From Rhodococcus marinonascens NBRC 14363 (lineage in GTDB: Bacteria; Actinomycetota; Actinomycetes; Mycobacteriales; Mycobacteriaceae), in NCBI RefSeq assembly GCF_001894885.1, contig NZ_BCXB01000009.1:108957-172956 (forward strand): a stretch of DNA of 64,000 nucleotides, given 5' to 3'. Made by a program: the position numbers and the translations under genes. The notes beneath the pieces were generated by a model. That model was not told the DNA's origin. It saw nothing but the letters and a program-made list of their open reading frames with translations, and did no database searches. Positions within the stretch are counted from its first letter, which is position 1. Every line of letters begins with the position of its first letter. Of the stretch, positions 7,898-17,250 are shown piece by piece.

Positions 7898-9127
7898 TCA
7901 GAGCACGAGCCACAGCGCGGTCACCGCGGCGAGCAGGGTCAGCGGTGTCGTCGCCAATGCGAGAACGGTGAAAGTCCTCAGATCTGGGGGTGAACCGGCG
8001 CGGGCCGCGACTCGTCGCCACAACATGATCGCGAGCGATCCTACGTAGGTGAGGTTGGGGCCGAGGTTGACGCCGAGCAGCATGGCCAGGATCAGCCCTG
8101 TCGGCGCACCAGTTCCCAGCGCAGCCAGCAGAAGCAGTGTCGCGGGAAGATTGTTGACCAGATTTGCCGCGACCGCCGCGACGACAGCCATCAGCAGCAA
8201 CCCCAGGAAGGTCGTGTCGGTGGGCAGTCTCGAGCCGATCCAGTCGCCGATCGGACCGTTCGCGACTCCTGCGACGACGACCCCTAAGATCAGGACGAAC
8301 GCGCAGAACCACGCGTCGACCGAATAAGCGATGCGTCCGAGGTTGGTCCGCCCCTGTTGAAGCGCGACCATGCCAAGCACGATCGCCCCCGCTGCAGCCA
8401 CCCATGCGGGCGCGACTCCCACGAAGCCCGACACCGCGAAGCCCACGAGTGTTGCCGCGATGATCGACAGCGCGGCCGTCGGTGCCGCGGTTTCGGGGTG
8501 CGGTGCGGGTTCGGCGTCGGGCCGCACGAGGTGCCGTCGGAAGAACAGTCGGAACAGGATCAATTCAACGACGATCGAGACCATCCACGGCAACGCCATG
8601 ATGGTGGCGAAATGCAGGAAACTCAGCCCGGTGGCGGAGAAGGCAATGAGGTTGGTGAGGTTGGACACCGGGAGCAGGGTCGAAGCCGTGTTCGACAGGT
8701 GAGCACTGGCGTACGAGTGCGGCCGCGGATCCATGTGCAGCGATCGGGCGGTAGCGATCACCACCGGGGTCAACAGGATGACAGTGGCATCGAGACTGAG
8801 CACTGCGGTAGTAAGTGCCGCGGACCCGAACACGAGTGTCAGCAATCTCTTCGGGTCATCGCGTGCCCTGTGTCTGAGCAGGCCCGCGATCCAGGTGAAC
8901 ACTCCCATGGCGTCCGCGAGGTGTGCGAGGACGAGGATCGCGGCCAGGAACCCCACGGTCGGGGCCATCTCGGTCACCTCGCCCCACGCCTCGGACGGTG
9001 TCACCAGCCCCACCGCCAACACGACTGCAGCCGCCGGCGCGGTGGCGACGATCTCGGGAAGGCCGCGGGGGCGAACGACCGCGAAGACGAGGACCGCGGC
9101 GACGAGCGTCACCGCCAGAATTGTCAC
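7898..9127 (-). CDS. ArsB/SLC13-type membrane transporter
   Basis: A 409-residue polytopic membrane protein of the ion-transporter superfamily containing ArsB, NhaD and SLC13 carriers. About eleven hydrophobic segments are seen. Pore-type loops are LSNTASTLLPVSNLTNLIAF in the first half and NLVNNLPATLLLL with GVNLGPNLTYVGSL in the second; these repeated Asn/Gly/Pro-rich turns are typical of the family. The substrate cannot be read from sequence; arsenite, dicarboxylate and sodium/proton exchange are all possible. There is no arsenic regulator nearby. It starts at GTG 9127, 7 bases after the DUF1697 gene, so the two are probably co-transcribed. Confidence 0.85.
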   Translation of the reverse strand: MTILAVTLVAAVLVFAVVRPRGLPEIVATAPAAAVVLAVGLVTPSEAWGEVTEMAPTVGFLAAILVLAHLADAMGVFTWIAGLLRHRARDDPKRLLTLVFGSAALTTAVLSLDATVILLTPVVIATARSLHMDPRPHSYASAHLSNTASTLLPVSNLTNLIAFSATGLSFLHFATIMALPWMVSIVVELILFRLFFRRHLVRPDAEPAPHPETAAPTAALSIIAATLVGFAVSGFVGVAPAWVAAAGAIVLGMVALQQGRTNLGRIAYSVDAWFCAFVLILGVVVAGVANGPIGDWIGSRLPTDTTFLGLLLMAVVAAVAANLVNNLPATLLLLAALGTGAPTGLILAMLLGVNLGPNLTYVGSLAIMLWRRVAARAGSPPDLRTFTVLALATTPLTLLAAVTALWLVL

Positions 9128-9134
9128 CGCGGCA

Positions 9135-9662
9135 TCACACCAGAAGCTTCCGGAGTGTGCGCAGATTCCGGGTGGTTGTAAAAGCCTTGAGTTTGGGCGC
9201 GCCGGTTCTCTTCCCGAACCTGCTCTTCAGTGTCATACCTCGTTCGACTTCCCAATACAGGACGCCGTCACCGGCCTGAACGCGTTCGATCTCGGGATCG
9301 AGTTCGTCCCGAAGGCTCGCCAACTCGTCCAGGACCTCAGGCTCGGGCGATACCAGAACGTACGGGTGCCAACCCTCACGTTCGGGATCGAACGGGTAGT
9401 TGTCGACGATCCTCCGGATCGTGTCGACCTCAAGCACGAATACCCAGGCTTCGTAGTGGAATTCGGCACGGAGAGCCGTTTCGATCCCGCACTCGAGTGC
9501 GGGGACGTCGGCGCGGTCGGAATCGAACAGCACGTTGCCGGATGCCAGGACGGTCTTCACGTTGTCGAATCCCAGATCACTGAAGGTATTACGCAGGTCG
9601 ACCATCTTGATGTTGATGCCGCCCACGTTGATACCGCGCAACAGTGCGGCGTATCGAGTCAT
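9135..9662 (-). CDS. DUF1697 family protein
   Basis: A 175-residue cytoplasmic protein of the DUF1697 family, recognised from the N-terminus YAALLRGINVGG, followed by LASGNVLFDS and a C-terminal KTGAPKLKAFTTTRNLRTL-like region. These proteins have a duplicated ferredoxin-like fold and no established activity. ATG 9662 is the only good start. The gene is divergent from the RNase P RNA (9717) and lies 7 bases before the transporter gene. Confidence 0.9.
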   Translation of the reverse strand: MTRYAALLRGINVGGINIKMVDLRNTFSDLGFDNVKTVLASGNVLFDSDRADVPALECGIETALRAEFHYEAWVFVLEVDTIRRIVDNYPFDPEREGWHPYVLVSPEPEVLDELASLRDELDPEIERVQAGDGVLYWEVERGMTLKSRFGKRTGAPKLKAFTTTRNLRTLRKLLV

Positions 9663-9716
9663 CTCTCGACCATAGTGCGGTGCCGGGTCAGGTTCGGGCG
9701 AGCGGTAGTCTTGTCG

Positions 9717-10167
<451 letters not shown>

Positions 10168-10530
10168 TCTCCCGATACCTGACCTGGTTGTGGTCCCAGA
10201 TCTGGTTCGCGTCCACGCCTCGATACCTTCAGCGCAGAATCAACTCGCTGTCCGAGGTCGACGAGAGCAGGCGGGCACAGGTTGCGGCAGCAAGCGCGGC
10301 CGCTTAGCTGGGAACACCCTCGATCCTGCATCCCATATCGCCCGACCAACCCTCCCGAATGTGTGGACATATCCGTGCGAAAGCGTGTAGTTCTGCATGT
10401 CAGGCGAACCGGCTGGAGGAATCGGGTCGGCTCAGTCGGCATAGTGCGCTGCTTCGAGATCGGCGCCCTCACCGCCCGCCACGGTGACCCTAGGATGGGG
10501 TGCGGGGGTTGAGTGAGGGAGCAGGAAGCA
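10168..10530. other. Gene-free stretch between rnpB and the cyclase gene
   Basis: No gene with consistent codon use was found on either strand. The part from about 10340 to 10400 is less GC-rich and may hold the promoter of the downstream cyclase gene. No terminator with a T tract is visible directly after rnpB. Confidence 0.4.
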
Positions 10531-11481
10531 GTGACCACTGAGCCCATTTCCACGAACGGCAAGAAGGCCTGTATTCGTGCGGCGACCAGCCCATACGGAC
10601 CTGACGACGAACGGGGGGCGCTGAACCTGCTCAGTGCTGAACGGCAGGAATCCATTGTCGCCCGCGCCGACGCGTCGTCGGTGTACGACCTGAGTATCGA
10701 CTACTTCGTAGGCATGCCCAGCGTTCAAGCTGCAGGTGATCCTGCATACCAAATCTACATGAGCCACACTCCCATCGGGACTGTGGTCGACAATCTCAAC
10801 GGTGCAGGCGAGCGTTTGAACCGCCATGTCTGCTTCTCCGGCGATGTGATCTTCATGTACACCCATACCGGAACTCATATCGACGCTCTCAACCACTTCG
10901 GTGTCGACGGCGCGATCTACAACGGCTTCACGGCAGAGGAGAACCTAGGCAGCCGGCATTGGATGCGCGCCGGCGCCGAGACGATCCCCCCGATCGTCGC
11001 GAGAGGTGTCCTCCTCGACATCGCCGGAATCAAGGGGGTCGACTGCCTGCCGGACTCGTACGCGATCACTGTCGAAGATTGCAAGGAGTCTCTCGACCGC
11101 CAAGGTCTCACCCTCCAGGAGGGCGACGTCGCACTCGTTCGGACCGGCCGGATGCGCTACTGGCCGGATGCGGCGAAAGTACTCGGCTGCCCGCCTGGAC
11201 TTGGGCTGGAGGCGGCCCGCTGGCTCACCGGCCAATCCATCTCAGCGATCGCATCGGACCAGGAGTGCGTCGAGGTCGGACCCTCTGAGCACGAAGATAA
11301 CTGGTTGCCAGGGCACTGCCATTTCCTGGCGGAGGCAGGGGTTCCGATGATCGAGCTCGTCAACCTGGAGGAACTCGCCCGTGACCGTGTCTACGAGTTC
11401 TGCCTCATCGCTGCACCGATCAGGCTGCGAGGTGCCTCCGGAGCTCCGCTGCGTCCGCTTGCAATGCCGTTGAAGGGATAG
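10531..11481 (+). CDS. Cyclase-family metal-dependent hydrolase (KynB-like)
   Basis: A 316-residue member of the cyclase/kynurenine formamidase-like family. Its metal-binding signature HTGTHIDALNHF lies at about residues 111-122. Downstream RGVLLDIAG, LQEGDVALVRTGR and the late HCHFLAEAG also match the family. These enzymes hydrolyse amide or lactone bonds in aromatic or xenobiotic degradation. The substrate is unknown and no pathway genes flank it. GTG 10531 follows GGGAGCAGGA; GTG 10513 in the same frame is an alternative. The dehydratase pair converges from the other side. Confidence 0.88.
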   Translation: MTTEPISTNGKKACIRAATSPYGPDDERGALNLLSAERQESIVARADASSVYDLSIDYFVGMPSVQAAGDPAYQIYMSHTPIGTVVDNLNGAGERLNRHVCFSGDVIFMYTHTGTHIDALNHFGVDGAIYNGFTAEENLGSRHWMRAGAETIPPIVARGVLLDIAGIKGVDCLPDSYAITVEDCKESLDRQGLTLQEGDVALVRTGRMRYWPDAAKVLGCPPGLGLEAARWLTGQSISAIASDQECVEVGPSEHEDNWLPGHCHFLAEAGVPMIELVNLEELARDRVYEFCLIAAPIRLRGASGAPLRPLAMPLKG

Positions 11482-11527
11482 GCACTCAGCGGCACGACGA
11501 ACCGAAGCGCTATTGCTCTCGCAGCGT

Positions 11528-11947
11528 TCAGCACAGTGAGATCCACACCTGTGAACGCCCGAGTACGGTGCGTCCGTCGAACGTGACGGTCAGATCGATT
11601 CTCGCGGTACCAGCATCCTGGTCGACCTGCCCTACCTCGGCGACCACGTCGACGACCGCACCTCCCTCCGGGTCGACGATCACGGGCTTGGTGAAGCGGG
11701 CCCGGTAGCCGGTGATCCTGGCCGGGTCGCCGAGCCAGTCGACGACGCATTGCGTCGACATCCCCAGCGTCAGCATGCCGTGTGCCACTACGCCCGGAAG
11801 GCCGACGGACTTCGCGGCGGCGTCGCGGTAGTGGATGGGATTGAAGTCACCCGACGCCCCGGCGTAGCGAACCAGTGATTCGCGGGTCACGTGGTAGCGC
11901 GCCTTGGCGACGGTGTCGCCAAGCAGGATTCGCTGGGAGGACGTCAT
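11528..11947 (-). CDS. MaoC-like (R)-hydratase, HadB-like
   Basis: A 139-residue single hot-dog-fold dehydratase. It has the hydratase-2 signature GASGDFNPIHYRD, with the catalytic Asp/His pair, followed by VVAHGMLTLG. The size and motif match HadB, the catalytic subunit of the mycobacterial (3R)-hydroxyacyl-ACP dehydratase. Its ATG overlaps the stop of the HadA-like gene (11944-11947), so the two subunits are coupled. The usual hadAB-hadBC locus lies next to rpmG and secE, which are absent here, so this is probably a paralogous pair acting on another acyl chain. Confidence 0.85.
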   Translation of the reverse strand: MTSSQRILLGDTVAKARYHVTRESLVRYAGASGDFNPIHYRDAAAKSVGLPGVVAHGMLTLGMSTQCVVDWLGDPARITGYRARFTKPVIVDPEGGAVVDVVAEVGQVDQDAGTARIDLTVTFDGRTVLGRSQVWISLC

Positions 11948-12390
11948 TGGTCACCTCTGACGAAAAGGTTGGAGGTGATCGTGCTTACGTGATCGCCTGT
12001 AGCGTCGACGATCTTGATGTCGGCCACGAGCAGTGTGTGTACGCCGCGCGGCGTCACGCCGGTGATGGTCAACACAGCGGAAAGTTCGTCGCCCGCGACG
12101 ACGGGGCGTAGGGAGCGGGCATGTTCCGCGCTGTGTACCAGATTGCTGGATTTGATACCCGTGGTCGGATCCGCGACCAGCTGCGCGAGTGCACGTCCCT
12201 GGACGATGACGGGAAACGTAGGCGGTGCAACGAGATCAGCATGGCCTGCGGCGCGAGCGCTGACGACGTCGAAGGAGGTCGTGTTGGTGGAGAAGACTGC
12301 GCGTGCGAACTCCCGGATCTTCTCGCGACCGACGAGGTATGGCCTGGTCGGCGGGTAGACACGACCCTCGATCTCTGGATTGACTGCCAT
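11944..12390 (-). CDS. MaoC-like dehydratase N-terminal-type protein, HadA-like
   Basis: A 148-residue protein of the FAS1-type/UPF0336 hot-dog group, similar to HadA (PxxYxVxREKIREFA near the N-terminus). It lacks the hydratase Asp/His signature, so it is expected to be the structural, substrate-channel partner of the HadB-like protein made from the overlapping downstream gene. LAPPTFPV-like and RPVVAGDEL segments match the family. The ATG at 12390 starts the unit. The 4x16-base repeat 67 bases upstream lies in the probable promoter/leader region. Confidence 0.82.
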   Translation of the reverse strand: MAVNPEIEGRVYPPTRPYLVGREKIREFARAVFSTNTTSFDVVSARAAGHADLVAPPTFPVIVQGRALAQLVADPTTGIKSSNLVHSAEHARSLRPVVAGDELSAVLTITGVTPRGVHTLLVADIKIVDATGDHVSTITSNLFVRGDQ

Positions 12391-12816
12391 TCCTCAAGCC
12401 TAGAGAGGTCCGAACCGGTAGGAGGTGTGAAGCGGTCGAGGACTTGTCGCGAATCTGCCAGACATGGTGAAGCCCAGACACGGTGAAGCCCAGACACGGT
12501 GAAGCCCAGACACGGCGAAGCCACTGCCGCCCGTGACGGCAGGAGCTTTCAGTTGTCGACAGCCGTCAGCCGGGGTCGACCATCAGCAGTTGGGCCCAGT
12601 ACGTGGCGCCCTCGGCACCGAGGTAGGGAAGCAGTTGGTCGAAAACGATTGTTGACATCTCGCCCCGTTCTTTGTTCAAGCACTGTTTGCTGAAGACAGA
12701 ACGTGTGCACCACGCTCATTGACGCCGGTGAACGGATCCCCCGGACAGAGCTAGGACGATAGCAGCCCAAGCACGATCCCAACCCCCATCGGCCCGACCA
12801 GTGTCACACTGAAGAC
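12391..12816. other. Divergent intergenic region with tandem repeat
   Basis: This region lies between the HadA-like gene (minus) and the 61-aa gene (plus). It contains the 4x16-base array at 12457-12520. A 30-codon minus-strand frame (12658-12566) has reasonable codon use but no supporting evidence. Nothing else is recognised. Confidence 0.5.
12457..12520. repeat. 4 x 16-base tandem repeat
   Basis: Four consecutive copies of GCCCAGACACGGTGAA, the first with two changes and the last with one. There are no spacers, so this is not a CRISPR array. It lies 67-130 bases upstream of the HadA-like start codon. Confidence 0.92.
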
Positions 12817-13002
12817 ATGAAAGACGAGGATCATCTCTGGTACTACGACATAGAGAACGGAACCGTCACGCAGGGAAAGGCGGCGTCGTCCTTGTCCAGG
12901 ATGGGGCCGTATCCAGACCGAGACTCTGCCGAGGCAGCTTTGCAGATCGCCGCTGAACGGAACAAGGCGGCGGACCGGGCCGACAAGGAGTGGAACAACT
13001 AG
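12817..13002 (+). CDS. Small conserved actinobacterial protein, 61 aa
   Basis: A 61-residue acidic cytoplasmic protein with WYYDIENGTVTQGK, RMGPYPDRDSAEAAL and a charged C-terminal helix. This pattern matches a small protein widespread in actinobacteria that is often mislabelled methionine aminopeptidase; the body resembles a SPOR-like repeat unit. It has no enzymatic residues. ATG 12817 is unambiguous. It ends 7 bases from the end of the convergent prolyl aminopeptidase gene. Function is unknown. Confidence 0.8.
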   Translation: MKDEDHLWYYDIENGTVTQGKAASSLSRMGPYPDRDSAEAALQIAAERNKAADRADKEWNN

Positions 13003-13009
13003 CGGGGCG

Positions 13010-13975
13010 TCAGTGCCTGAATCGGTCTGTCGCCTCTACGAGGTGATGGATGATTCCTGGCTCCATCGCGGAATGTCCGGCGTCATCGACGATTTCGAGC
13101 CGGGAGCCGGGCCAAGCCCGGTGAAGGGCCCACGCACTCGTGGCCGGGCACACCACGTCGTAACGACCCTGCACTATCACGCTCGGAATGCCGTCCAGTG
13201 CCGCGGCGGCATGCAGTAGTTGGCCCTCGTCGAGGAATCCGCGGTTGTAGAAGTAGTGGTTCTCGATGCGGGCGAAGGCGAGCGCGAATCTCGGTTGGGA
13301 GGTATCCGCGACCCGCTCAGGCTTGGGGAGTAGCGAACTCGTTGCTCCCTCCCAGGTCGACCATGCGACCGCCGCCCGCATTGCGGTGTCGGGGTCGTCG
13401 GAGTGCAGGAGTCGGTGATAGGCCTCGACGAGATCGCTACCGCGTTCCGATTCTGGCACCGGGGCTAAAAACTCCTCCCACAGTTCAGGAAACAGATGTC
13501 CGGCGCCGCCGTTGTAGTACCAGTCGATCTCGCTACGGCGCAGCAGGAATATGCCGCGTAGCACCAACTCGGTGACCCGATGCCGATGTTTCTGTGCATA
13601 CGCGAGTGCCAGGGTGGACCCCCACGACCCGCCGAAGACCTGCCAGCGGTCGATGTCGAGGTGGCTTCGCAGCATCTCGACATCGTCGATCAGATGGTCG
13701 GTGGTGTTGACGGACAGTTCCGCTCCGTCGGCGACGTGGGGAGTGGACCGACCGCACCCGCGCTGGTCGAGCAGCACGATCCGATACGCTTTCGGATCGA
13801 AGAATTGCCGCTGCGCAGGGTCTGTGCCGCCACCCGGTCCGCCGTGCAGGAACACCACCGGTTTCCCGTCGGGATTGCCGCTCGACTCCCAGTGCACCTG
13901 CTGGCCGTCACCGACATCGAGGTGTCCGAGCTGGTAAGGCTCGAGGGGAGGGTAGAGAGTGCGAAGCGGTGTCAC
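13010..13975 (-). CDS. pip: Prolyl aminopeptidase
   Basis: Alpha/beta-hydrolase of peptidase family S33, 321 residues, removing N-terminal proline from peptides. Evidence includes the oxyanion-hole segment HGGPGGG (44-50), LLDQRGCGRS (68-76), the nucleophile elbow GGSWGS with Ser118, the family motif WYYNGG, and the late QGRYDVVCP and DDAGHS carrying the acid and histidine. It starts at GTG 13975, 9 bases after the stop of the lipoprotein gene, so panB, the lipoprotein and pip may form one unit. Cytoplasmic; no signal peptide. Confidence 0.95.
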   Translation of the reverse strand: MTPLRTLYPPLEPYQLGHLDVGDGQQVHWESSGNPDGKPVVFLHGGPGGGTDPAQRQFFDPKAYRIVLLDQRGCGRSTPHVADGAELSVNTTDHLIDDVEMLRSHLDIDRWQVFGGSWGSTLALAYAQKHRHRVTELVLRGIFLLRRSEIDWYYNGGAGHLFPELWEEFLAPVPESERGSDLVEAYHRLLHSDDPDTAMRAAVAWSTWEGATSSLLPKPERVADTSQPRFALAFARIENHYFYNRGFLDEGQLLHAAAALDGIPSVIVQGRYDVVCPATSAWALHRAWPGSRLEIVDDAGHSAMEPGIIHHLVEATDRFRH

Positions 13976-13984
13976 GTGGAGACC

Positions 13985-14437
13985 CTAGAACCCGATCAGA
14001 CCAGACGCCAGGTCGGGGATCTCCAGCGCGGTCACCGCTCCCTGCCGGATGTCAGGGCAGGCCGCCGTGGTGATCACGTCGATCCGTCCACGATCCCCAA
14101 GGAAGTCGAGCGCGTTGAGGTTGTTCTTCGCGATCCACGTTCCGACCAGTCCGTTCAAGCCGGTCTTGCCGATCGTCGGGGTGTAGGTTCGCCAACTCTG
14201 CAATTGGCCCTCGATGTCGGTGCACAGTTGGGTGGCCTGCGCCTCGGTGACCGCACCTGGAACCAAGGCGACACCGGGACCCGCCACGGCGGTGGGACTC
14301 GGGGGTATGGAGTCGGGCGCCGGCGGTGTGCCCTGCCCGGCGCACCCGGTGACGACCGCTGCGAGTGCGATCGTCCCGGCTGCGAGCACGACCAGGTGAT
14401 GACCACGACCGGTACGGAACAACCCTCGCTGTTGCAT
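13985..14437 (-). CDS. Secreted lipoprotein of unknown function
   Basis: A 150-residue precursor with a basic N-terminus, a hydrophobic core (LVVLAAGTIALAAVVTG) and a lipobox VTGC at about residues 29-32, followed by a Pro/Thr-rich linker. The mature part has two further Cys (in TQLCTDIEG and AACPDIR) that could form a disulfide, and a helix around SWRTYTPTIGKTGLNGLV. It resembles small Corynebacteriales lipoproteins encoded next to pip/panB, with no known function. ATG 14437 and its GAGGGG ribosome site sit in the loop of a 16-base inverted repeat (14408-14468). Confidence 0.75.
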   Translation of the reverse strand: MQQRGLFRTGRGHHLVVLAAGTIALAAVVTGCAGQGTPPAPDSIPPSPTAVAGPGVALVPGAVTEAQATQLCTDIEGQLQSWRTYTPTIGKTGLNGLVGTWIAKNNLNALDFLGDRGRIDVITTAACPDIRQGAVTALEIPDLASGLIGF

Positions 14438-14468
14438 GTATATCCCCTCGATGTTGTGCCGTACCGGT
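14408..14468 (-). promoter_or_regulatory. Inverted repeat enclosing the lipoprotein start site
   Basis: ACCGGTACGGAACAAC (14408-14423) and the complement of ACCGGTACGGCACAAC (14453-14468) form arms of 16 bases with one mismatch, around a 29-base loop. On the mRNA the ribosome site and ATG (14437-14435) lie in the loop, and one arm is the coding sequence for residues 6-10. It could be an RNA hairpin affecting initiation or a dimeric repressor operator. No function is demonstrated. Confidence 0.55.
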
Positions 14469-14482
14469 CAGTGAAGGGCTAG

Positions 14483-15367
14483 CTAGAAGCTGTGCTCTTC
14501 CGCCGGGAATTGTCCGGTACGTACCTCTGCGGCGTACGCCGCGGCCGCGTTACGCAACTCGTCGCCGACGTTGCCGAAGCGTTTGACGAACTTGGCCGTC
14601 TTGCCGCTGGTGAAGCCGGCCATATCCTGCCAGACCAGGACCTGGGCGTCGCATTCGGCGCCCGCTCCTATGCCCACTGTCGGGATGCTGAGTTTGCGGG
14701 TGACCTGTCCGGCGATGTCGGCGGGCACCATCTCCATGACGACGGAGAAGGCGCCGGCTTCCTGCACCGCGATCGCGTCTGCGACCAGCTGTTCCGAGGC
14801 GCCGCCGCGTCCCTGCACGCGGAATCCGCCGAGCGAGTTGACGCTCTGCGGGGTGAACCCGACGTGGGCCATGACCGGAATGCCGGCGGCCGTGATCGCT
14901 GCGATCTGAGGAGCGACGCGCTCGCCGCCTTCGAGCTTGATTGCGTGGGCGAATCCTTCTTTCATGAAGCGGACCGCCGTCTCCAAGGCCTTTTGGGGTG
15001 AACTTTCGTAACTGCCGAACGGCAGATCCGCCACCACGAGTGAATGCGGCGCACCGCGGACTACCCCGCGGACGAGGGGGAGGAGTTCGTCGATCGTGAC
15101 GGGAATGGTGGTCTCGTAGCCGTAGACGACGTTCGCGGCCGAATCGCCGACGAGAAGGACCGGGATACCGGCTTCCTCGAAGATCCGCGCGCTGGAGTAG
15201 TCATAGGCAGTGAGCATCGACCACCGCTCGCCTGCGTCCTTCATGGCCTGGAGGTGATGGATGCGGGTCTTGCGTGTGGGTGCGCCGTGCGCCGGCGCCG
15301 ATCCGTAGAGCTGCTCTCCTAGCGGGCTCGCCGGTGACTTGCTATCGGACATCTCACTATGCGACAT
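14483..15367 (-). CDS. panB: 3-methyl-2-oxobutanoate hydroxymethyltransferase
   Basis: First enzyme of pantothenate synthesis, transferring a hydroxymethyl group from methylene-tetrahydrofolate to alpha-ketoisovalerate. The 294-residue TIM-barrel protein shows [34 protein letters not shown] (Mg2+/substrate region), [22 protein letters not shown] and the conserved [17 protein letters not shown] (split here by family gaps). ATG 15367 follows AAAGGGA; ATG 15352 is an alternative. The lipoprotein gene follows after 45 bases. It is divergent from the secreted hydrolase gene. Confidence 0.96.
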   Translation of the reverse strand: MSHSEMSDSKSPASPLGEQLYGSAPAHGAPTRKTRIHHLQAMKDAGERWSMLTAYDYSSARIFEEAGIPVLLVGDSAANVVYGYETTIPVTIDELLPLVRGVVRGAPHSLVVADLPFGSYESSPQKALETAVRFMKEGFAHAIKLEGGERVAPQIAAITAAGIPVMAHVGFTPQSVNSLGGFRVQGRGGASEQLVADAIAVQEAGAFSVVMEMVPADIAGQVTRKLSIPTVGIGAGAECDAQVLVWQDMAGFTSGKTAKFVKRFGNVGDELRNAAAAYAAEVRTGQFPAEEHSF

Positions 15368-15551
15368 CGTCAGTCCCTTTCTGGCCTCGAGGCCCTTGGC
15401 GGGTCCCCGGGTGTGGGTGATGGCGAGTATCAGTCTGCCACCGGCCACTGGGCGAGCGAAGTAGTTGTACGGGTGCAATAGATCACACCCATCGCCAGGG
15501 CTGTTACCTGCCGGAAAACCTGCCGGGCCCCGAACCTGGCACGATCGTTCT

Positions 15552-17108
15552 ATGTCGAAGAGTGCCTGGGTGCCGGCCGCGTTCGCGGGATGCCTTGCCA
15601 TTGTCCTTGTCGTCGCCGGCTGCGCATCGGGCGTACGAGGCACAGCGGGGCCGGACGGGGCCGCCACGGCCCCGTCCGGCCCCGTCCCCGCAGGACTGGA
15701 GGACTTCTACACGCAGCAGGTGGACTGGGGCTCGTGCGATGGGTACTCCACGGACGGATCCCCGCTCGGCGACAATCTCGACTGCGCGAAGGTGACCGTG
15801 CCCAACGACTACGCGAATCCCGGGGGTGCAACCGTGCACATTGCCGTGTCCAGGTCGAAGGCGACCGGAGACAAGGTCGGATCGCTGCTGGTGAATCCGG
15901 GTGGGCCGGGAGCGTCAGGGATCGGACTGGCATCCGTGGCGGACGGCACGGATCTCGAGGAGCGGTTCGATGTCATCGGTTTCGATCCGCGCGGCATCGG
16001 TGCATCCACGCCGCAGGTGGCCTGCCTGACCGCAGCGGAGGCGGACGCGAAACGTAAGGAAAACGATGTCGACATGAGTCCCGCCGGGATCGCGCGAATT
16101 GAGGCGGAGAACCGGGAGTACGCGAACAACTGCGCCGAGCGGACGGGGGTCGATGTACTCGCGCACGTCGGAACGTACGACGTCGTGCGCGACATGGACG
16201 TCATCCGCGCGGTGCTCGGTGACGAGAAGCTGAACTATCTCGGCTACTCCTACGGCACCCGTCTCGGTTCCACTTACGCGGAGACCTTCCCGGGCAACGT
16301 GAGAGCGATGGTCCTCGACGGCGCGCTCGATCCGGAGCAGGACCCGACCGAGGAAGTGATCCTTCAGGGCGCCGGATTCCAGGACGCATTCGACGCCTTC
16401 GCCGCGGAGTGCATGCAGCAGGCGGACTGCGCACTCGGCAACGATCCGGCACAGGCGATCGCGAGGTTCCGTGCACTCGTCGACCCGCTGATCGACCAGC
16501 CTGCCGCGACGACCGACCCGCGCGGCCTCAGCTACGGCGACGCGATCACCGGCGTCCAGCAGGCCCTGTACACGCCGAATCTGTGGGGTCTGCTCCGTGG
16601 GGGCCTGGAGAGTCTGGAATCGGGCACGGGTGATTCGCTGCTGACGCTGGCCGATCTGTACGAGGGCCGCTCCAATGACGGCACCTACTCCAACCTGAAC
16701 GACGCCTTCACCGCGATTCGCTGTGTGGACGATCCGCCTGTCACCGATCCTGCGGTGGTCGGCGAGGCGGACACCCGGTTCCGGCAGGTGGCGCCGTTCC
16801 TCGATGACGGCCGCGGCACCGGCAACGCTCCGTTGGACACCTGCGCATTCTGGCCCGTCCCAAACACGGGCACGCCGCACACCATCGTCGCACCGGGAAT
16901 CCCGCCGGTCGTGGTGGTCTCGACCACCGAAGACCCGGCGACGCCGTATCAGGCGGGCGTGGATCTCGCGAAGCAGATGAACGGTGTGCTGGTCACCAAT
17001 CGGGGCACCCAGCACACCGTAGTTCTCAACGGGAAAGCCTGCGTAGACGACGCGGTCACTGACTATCTGGCAGACCTCACGGTGCCGCCTGCCGATCTGA
17101 CGTGCTGA
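15552..17108 (+). CDS. Secreted alpha/beta-hydrolase lipoprotein (TAP-like, CaeA type)
   Basis: A 518-residue serine hydrolase with an N-terminal lipobox VAGC (Cys24), so probably anchored outside the membrane. The core has NPGGPGASG (oxyanion hole), DPRGIGAS and the nucleophile elbow GYSYGT (Ser233). The C-terminal TAP-like domain ends with [13 protein letters not shown] and RGTQHTV carrying the acid and histidine. The orthologous position in M. tuberculosis holds CaeA/Hip1 (Rv2223c/Rv2224c), cell-envelope serine proteases/esterases. ATG 15552 gives the complete signal. Its last codons and stop lie in a 5x8-base tandem repeat, so the exact C-terminus may vary between strains. Confidence 0.9.
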   Translation: MSKSAWVPAAFAGCLAIVLVVAGCASGVRGTAGPDGAATAPSGPVPAGLEDFYTQQVDWGSCDGYSTDGSPLGDNLDCAKVTVPNDYANPGGATVHIAVSRSKATGDKVGSLLVNPGGPGASGIGLASVADGTDLEERFDVIGFDPRGIGASTPQVACLTAAEADAKRKENDVDMSPAGIARIEAENREYANNCAERTGVDVLAHVGTYDVVRDMDVIRAVLGDEKLNYLGYSYGTRLGSTYAETFPGNVRAMVLDGALDPEQDPTEEVILQGAGFQDAFDAFAAECMQQADCALGNDPAQAIARFRALVDPLIDQPAATTDPRGLSYGDAITGVQQALYTPNLWGLLRGGLESLESGTGDSLLTLADLYEGRSNDGTYSNLNDAFTAIRCVDDPPVTDPAVVGEADTRFRQVAPFLDDGRGTGNAPLDTCAFWPVPNTGTPHTIVAPGIPPVVVVSTTEDPATPYQAGVDLAKQMNGVLVTNRGTQHTVVLNGKACVDDAVTDYLADLTVPPADLTC

Positions 17109-17136
17109 CGTGCTGACGTGCTGACGTGCTGACGTG
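17097..17136. repeat. 5 x 8-base tandem repeat across a stop codon
   Basis: Five perfect copies of CTGACGTG, starting inside the last codons of the secreted hydrolase gene (stop at 17106-17108) and running 28 bases past it. Because 8 is not a multiple of 3, every unit offers TGA in a shifting frame, so gain or loss of one unit would alter the C-terminus slightly. Confidence 0.95.
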
Positions 17137-17250
17137 TTCATGCCTGACAGAATCGACCGAGACGTTCGCTCGCTGGCACGATGCGAGATCCGTGGCGGGC
17201 AAATCAGCGAAGTTACACGGATTTAATGAACTTTGCCTACTCTCGCGGAC

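Noticed and set aside
12457..12520. CRISPR-like repeat array
   Set aside because: The units are directly adjacent with no spacers, so this is a plain tandem repeat.
12566..12658. 30-codon minus-strand frame (MSTIVFDQLLPYLGAEG start)
   Set aside because: Codon use is acceptable, but it is very short, has no recognised family, and is preceded by no clear ribosome site. It may be a gene remnant.
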